Of a stretch of DNA of 34,700 nt, positions 32,439 through 34,700 are shown piece by piece. Both the position numbers and the translations under genes were made by a program. How positions within the stretch are numbered: the first letter of the stretch is position 1; every line of letters starts with the position of its first letter. Below the pieces are notes generated by a model. It saw nothing but the letters and a program-made list of their open reading frames with translations. It was not told the origin of the DNA and did no database searches. Origin of the DNA: Aggregatilineales bacterium (lineage in GTDB: Bacteria; Chloroflexota; Anaerolineae; Aggregatilineales; Phototrophicaceae); contig JARKOK010000419.1 of assembly GCA_029975765.1 (NCBI GenBank), positions 1 to 34,700 of the forward strand, given 5' to 3'.

Positions 32439-34085
32439 ATGCCCAGAGGCAGCGGCGGACGCCAGGGCACCTACCCCACCCCCACCCCGGCGCATTTTGT
32501 GCCGGAAGTCATCCGGCCTTATGATGTGCGCCTGAACCCGCGCCCCGTGCCATCTGAAGGCGTTTTCGACGCGCCAACGGTCAAAATCTGCGTTAATTCC
32601 ACCTGGGTAAGCCATGTGGATGGCGTGCTGGAGCGGCTGCTCTACCGGGATGCCTGGCTGGGTAATCAGGCTGAGGTACAGCGCGCGCTCGGTGAGGTTC
32701 GGAAGCTGCTGGCGGCGCTGGCAAGAATAGGATCATGTGAGGACATGGCAATCACTGACATTCGTGTCAACGGCTGCTCGCTGGAAGTGCAGTACGACAA
32801 TTCTGGTGACTGGGTGATTGTCGGAGACTTAACCGCCTGTGCCGTGCCCGGCCCGCAGGGGCCGCAGGGCGAACCCGGTGAACCTGGCCCACCTGGTCAG
32901 GACGGCGCGCCCGGTGAACCCGGCCCGCAGGGGCCGCAGGGCGAACCCGGCGAACCTGGCCCGCCTGGTCAGGACGGCGCGCCTGGTGAACCCGGTGAAA
33001 CCGGCCCGCAGGGGCCGCAGGGCGTGCCGGGGCCTCAGGGCCCGCAGGGGGAAACAGGCCCGCAGGGGCCGAAAGGTGACAAGGGGGATCCCGGGGACTG
33101 TACCTGTGTGGAAGTGCCGCCGGTCGAAAAAGACCCCACCGACGGCTTACGCTGCTCGATTGCTATCAACCTGGCAAACGACCTCAAGCGCATCTGGGAT
33201 AAGGCATGGGCAAACGACAATGATTTTATCGGTGACTACATCAGTGGCGTTTTATCTATTGGCGGAGTGGTTGCTCTCTTAATCCCCGGCGTTAATGTTG
33301 GTTACGCAGTCGTCGCTTTCTTGGGTGCAGCACTTATAGAGGTTGGTCAACTTATCGAACAAAATGAAGCCAACGCTTTCGACCAGGATGCCCTGGAGCG
33401 GTACCGCTGCTACCTGTACTGTCTCCTGCCCGACGATCTCAATTTTACCGACGCGGTTAAAGAAGCATGGGCACAGGAAATCGAAGCGGACACCTTGAAT
33501 CCTCAGGCGATGGTGGTTGCTCACGTACTGCGCGGCATTCCGTATGAGGAATTTCAATGGCTGGCGTGGGCCAGTTCCGAAGTCAACCCGGCAGCCTGCG
33601 CCGAATGCGAGTGCGAAGAAGAACCGGAACCGTGCGGGGATTGCATCAACACTGACCATAACTACGCTCACAACAGCACGGCCTGGGAAGGGAATTTTCA
33701 ACTTCTGCGCACTTCCGTCTCTACACCGGTCGGACAGACCGATTCAATTGGTGTACTCCAGCCGGATCAGAGCATCATCCTCAATATGGGCGCTGAATAC
33801 TGCGTCTGGGATGTCAAGCTCTACCAGTATGATGCCGTGACCACTAACCGGTACTGGAAAACCATCAAGGCCGAGTTCCTGAATGACAATAATAACGTTG
33901 TGTATGAAAGTTCGGCGCTGGATTCGCGCGGCGGGGTGCTTTGCGGCCATATGAACCCCATTACCTTTGCTCCAGATACGCCCATCCTTGCCAGCAAGAT
34001 TCGCTTTACCGGCGTAACTTACGGCACCGGGCAAAGTGGGGTTAGCAATGTATTATGGTGCGCGAAGGTCAACCGCTGCGACTGA
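32439..34085 (+). CDS. B2: collagen-like fibre protein
   Basis: 548 aa, starting three bases after A2. Residues 37-104 match the B1 N-terminal domain ([46 protein letters not shown]). Residues 105-135 are a beta-rich lead-in ([14 protein letters not shown]...WVIVGDL). Residues 138-221 are 28 uninterrupted Gly-X-Y triplets, a collagen-like shaft. A cysteine pair follows (CTC), then a hydrophobic helical stretch (about 268-305), helices, a Cys/Glu-rich linker ([16 protein letters not shown]) and a beta-rich C-terminal domain of about 140 aa with several Cys. There is no signal peptide. Collagen shafts are common in phage tail fibres. It ends 17 bases before attR. Confidence 0.82.
   Translation: MPRGSGGRQGTYPTPTPAHFVPEVIRPYDVRLNPRPVPSEGVFDAPTVKICVNSTWVSHVDGVLERLLYRDAWLGNQAEVQRALGEVRKLLAALARIGSCEDMAITDIRVNGCSLEVQYDNSGDWVIVGDLTACAVPGPQGPQGEPGEPGPPGQDGAPGEPGPQGPQGEPGEPGPPGQDGAPGEPGETGPQGPQGVPGPQGPQGETGPQGPKGDKGDPGDCTCVEVPPVEKDPTDGLRCSIAINLANDLKRIWDKAWANDNDFIGDYISGVLSIGGVVALLIPGVNVGYAVVAFLGAALIEVGQLIEQNEANAFDQDALERYRCYLYCLLPDDLNFTDAVKEAWAQEIEADTLNPQAMVVAHVLRGIPYEEFQWLAWASSEVNPAACAECECEEEPEPCGDCINTDHNYAHNSTAWEGNFQLLRTSVSTPVGQTDSIGVLQPDQSIILNMGAEYCVWDVKLYQYDAVTTNRYWKTIKAEFLNDNNNVVYESSALDSRGGVLCGHMNPITFAPDTPILASKIRFTGVTYGTGQSGVSNVLWCAKVNRCD
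32850..32993 (+). repeat. Two tandem 72-bp collagen-coding units
   Basis: Units 32850-32921 and 32922-32993 each encode the same 24 residues (eight Gly-X-Y triplets). They differ at three bases, all synonymous third positions (GGT/GGC, CCA/CCG, CCC/CCT). This indicates a recent in-frame expansion of the shaft with the protein sequence preserved. Confidence 0.88.
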
Positions 34086-34102
34086 GGCGATAGACACCAA
34101 TA

Positions 34103-34144
34103 TTCCCAAGCAAGGTGTCACGGGTTCGAATCCCGTTACCCGCT
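34103..34144 (+). repeat. attR: right 42-bp direct repeat
   Basis: Exact copy of the tRNA-Gly segment 24005-24046. No 5' tRNA half precedes it, so it is not a tRNA gene but the displaced 3' end of the original one. Confidence 0.93.
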
Positions 34145-34152
34145 ATAGACGT

Positions 34153-34182
34153 AAAAACCGCCCCGAAAATGGAGCGGTTTTT
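34153..34182 (+). terminator. Probable original terminator of tRNA-Gly, now behind attR
   Basis: AAAAACCGCCCC and GGAGCGGTTTTT form a 12-bp stem with one mismatch, followed by T-rich sequence. Before integration it would have followed the tRNA gene directly. It now ends transcription leaving the cargo operon. The rest of the gap 34183-34292 shows no feature. Confidence 0.75.
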
Positions 34183-34292
34183 CATTCCGTAGTTTTACCC
34201 CGTGCGTCTGGTTGTCCGTCCAATTGTTTTCCAGGGCAGTTTTACACGGTACTACCGGTACGTATATCAGCCTTGATCGCGACTCCTCGTTT

Positions 34293-34700
34293 TTAATGCA
34301 CGCCGTACAGGTCAAGGAGCTGCAGGCGGGTGCGATCCATCGACAGCATCATCTTGTGCGAAAAGCGTTTCATGAACTCGTACCCCAGCGTGTGATCCTC
34401 CTCACACTTCCGCCGCAGGCACACCCCGTCCAGCGCGATCACCCGCACCAGTTCCAGTGCCCGCCCGCTGAAGTGCCAGTTGTACGGCTGGAACAGCCAC
34501 GACCAGCCGACCACATCACCCTCATCGTGTGTGTAGAGGATGTTGCTGCCGCCCGGCGCGGCGATTTCGATGGCGATCCGCCCGTGACGGATGATGAAGA
34601 ACTTGGTGGCCTCCTGGCCTTCGTGGAACAGGTACTCGTCGGCGTCGTAGCGTTCGTTGCTGGCGCAGCCGGTGAGCAGTTCGAGGTAGGGTTTCTCCAG
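34293..34700 (-). CDS. Cyclic-nucleotide-binding (Crp/Fnr-type) protein, N-terminus beyond window
   Basis: The 135 visible residues run in from the right edge without a start codon. ERYDADEYLFHEGQEATKFFIIRHGRIAIEI is the beta-roll of a cNMP-binding domain, followed by a DEGDVVGWSWLFQP segment in the position of the phosphate-binding cassette, then a long helix (YEFMKRFSHKMMLSMDRTRLQLLDLYGVH) that ends the protein. The stop comes right after that helix, so no C-terminal DNA-binding HTH follows; it is a stand-alone cyclic-nucleotide-binding domain at its C-terminus. The usual arginine of the cAMP cassette is not evident, so the ligand is uncertain. It lies outside the element. Confidence 0.85.
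   Translation of the reverse strand: MEKPYLELLTGCASNERYDADEYLFHEGQEATKFFIIRHGRIAIEIAAPGGSNILYTHDEGDVVGWSWLFQPYNWHFSGRALELVRVIALDGVCLRRKCEEDHTLGYEFMKRFSHKMMLSMDRTRLQLLDLYGVH

Larger units (their letters stand above)
24005..34144. mobile_element. Integrated element of about 10.1 kb at tRNA-Gly
   Basis: The element is bounded by exact 42-bp repeats derived from the tRNA 3' half. It carries a tyrosine integrase near the left end, primase-polymerase and SF3 helicase genes with an iteron-bearing putative origin, a divergent regulator pair, small membrane proteins, and a duplicated module encoding fibre-like proteins with a collagen shaft. No capsid, portal, terminase, relaxase or type IV secretion gene is visible. 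It therefore resembles a phage satellite or a self-replicating integrative plasmid rather than an autonomous phage or conjugative element. Repeat-to-repeat length is 10,098 bases. Confidence 0.92.

Noticed and set aside
34103-34144. A second tRNA-Gly
   Set aside because: Only the 3' half is present; no acceptor 5' strand or D arm precedes it. It is the right attachment repeat.
24005-34144. Complete prophage
   Set aside because: No capsid, portal, terminase, tape-measure or lysin gene is recognisable, and 10.1 kb is too small for a tailed phage.
24005-34144. Integrative conjugative element
   Set aside because: No relaxase, FtsK-like translocase or type IV secretion gene is visible; the 230-aa membrane protein lacks a Walker motif.

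Overview
This window reads as a piece of a Chloroflexota (probably Anaerolineae-like) chromosome carrying a 10.1 kb integrated mobile element. The taxonomic guess rests on family content: several very large multi-pass proteins of the Chlor_Arch_YYY and Agl23-like (TIGR03663) types, a NusA with a long acidic then lysine-rich tail, and dispersed GTAGGGGC palindromes. It is a family-level inference, not a measurement.

Left part (about 1-23,870, all genes on the minus strand). ylxR and nusA form the transcription/translation-factor operon, and infB probably begins at the left edge. Next comes a translationally coupled operon of ECF sigma factor, zinc-finger anti-sigma factor and a 1,344-aa Agl23-like membrane protein with a C-terminal NHL propeller. 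A run of large membrane glycosyltransferase-like proteins follows (627, 905, 1,749 and 870 aa), then a SAM methyltransferase, a GT4 glycosyltransferase and a UPF0104-type flippase-like protein. Together they suggest lipid-linked sugar transfer for cell-surface glycans or glycoproteins, with the ECF operon as a likely envelope-responsive arm.

Right part (24,005-34,144). A tRNA-Gly(CCC) gene with a perfect-consensus promoter (TTGACA-17-TATAAT) is the integration site. Its last 42 bases recur exactly at 34,103-34,144, so the sequence between is an integrated element. The element has a leftward block: a 63-aa HTH protein, a 120-aa protein, a primase-polymerase, an SF3 helicase, an iteron-rich putative origin, two small genes including a membrane protein, a tyrosine integrase and a zinc-ribbon protein. 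A divergent Xre repressor lies across a symmetric operator region. The rightward block comprises two small membrane proteins and then, behind a promoter embedded in two perfect inverted repeats, a wHTH-like protein followed by a duplicated two-gene module A1-B1-A2-B2. The B proteins share an N-terminal domain but carry different C-termini: B1 a phage-fibre-head-like domain, B2 a collagen-like shaft plus a cysteine-containing head. No capsid, portal, terminase or conjugation gene is visible. The element therefore looks like a replicating satellite or plasmid-like integrative element with fibre-like cargo, and this is the best candidate here for an undescribed system.

Right edge (34,145-34,700). 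The tRNA's probable original terminator is followed by the C-terminal part of a cyclic-nucleotide-binding (Crp/Fnr-type) protein that runs off the window.
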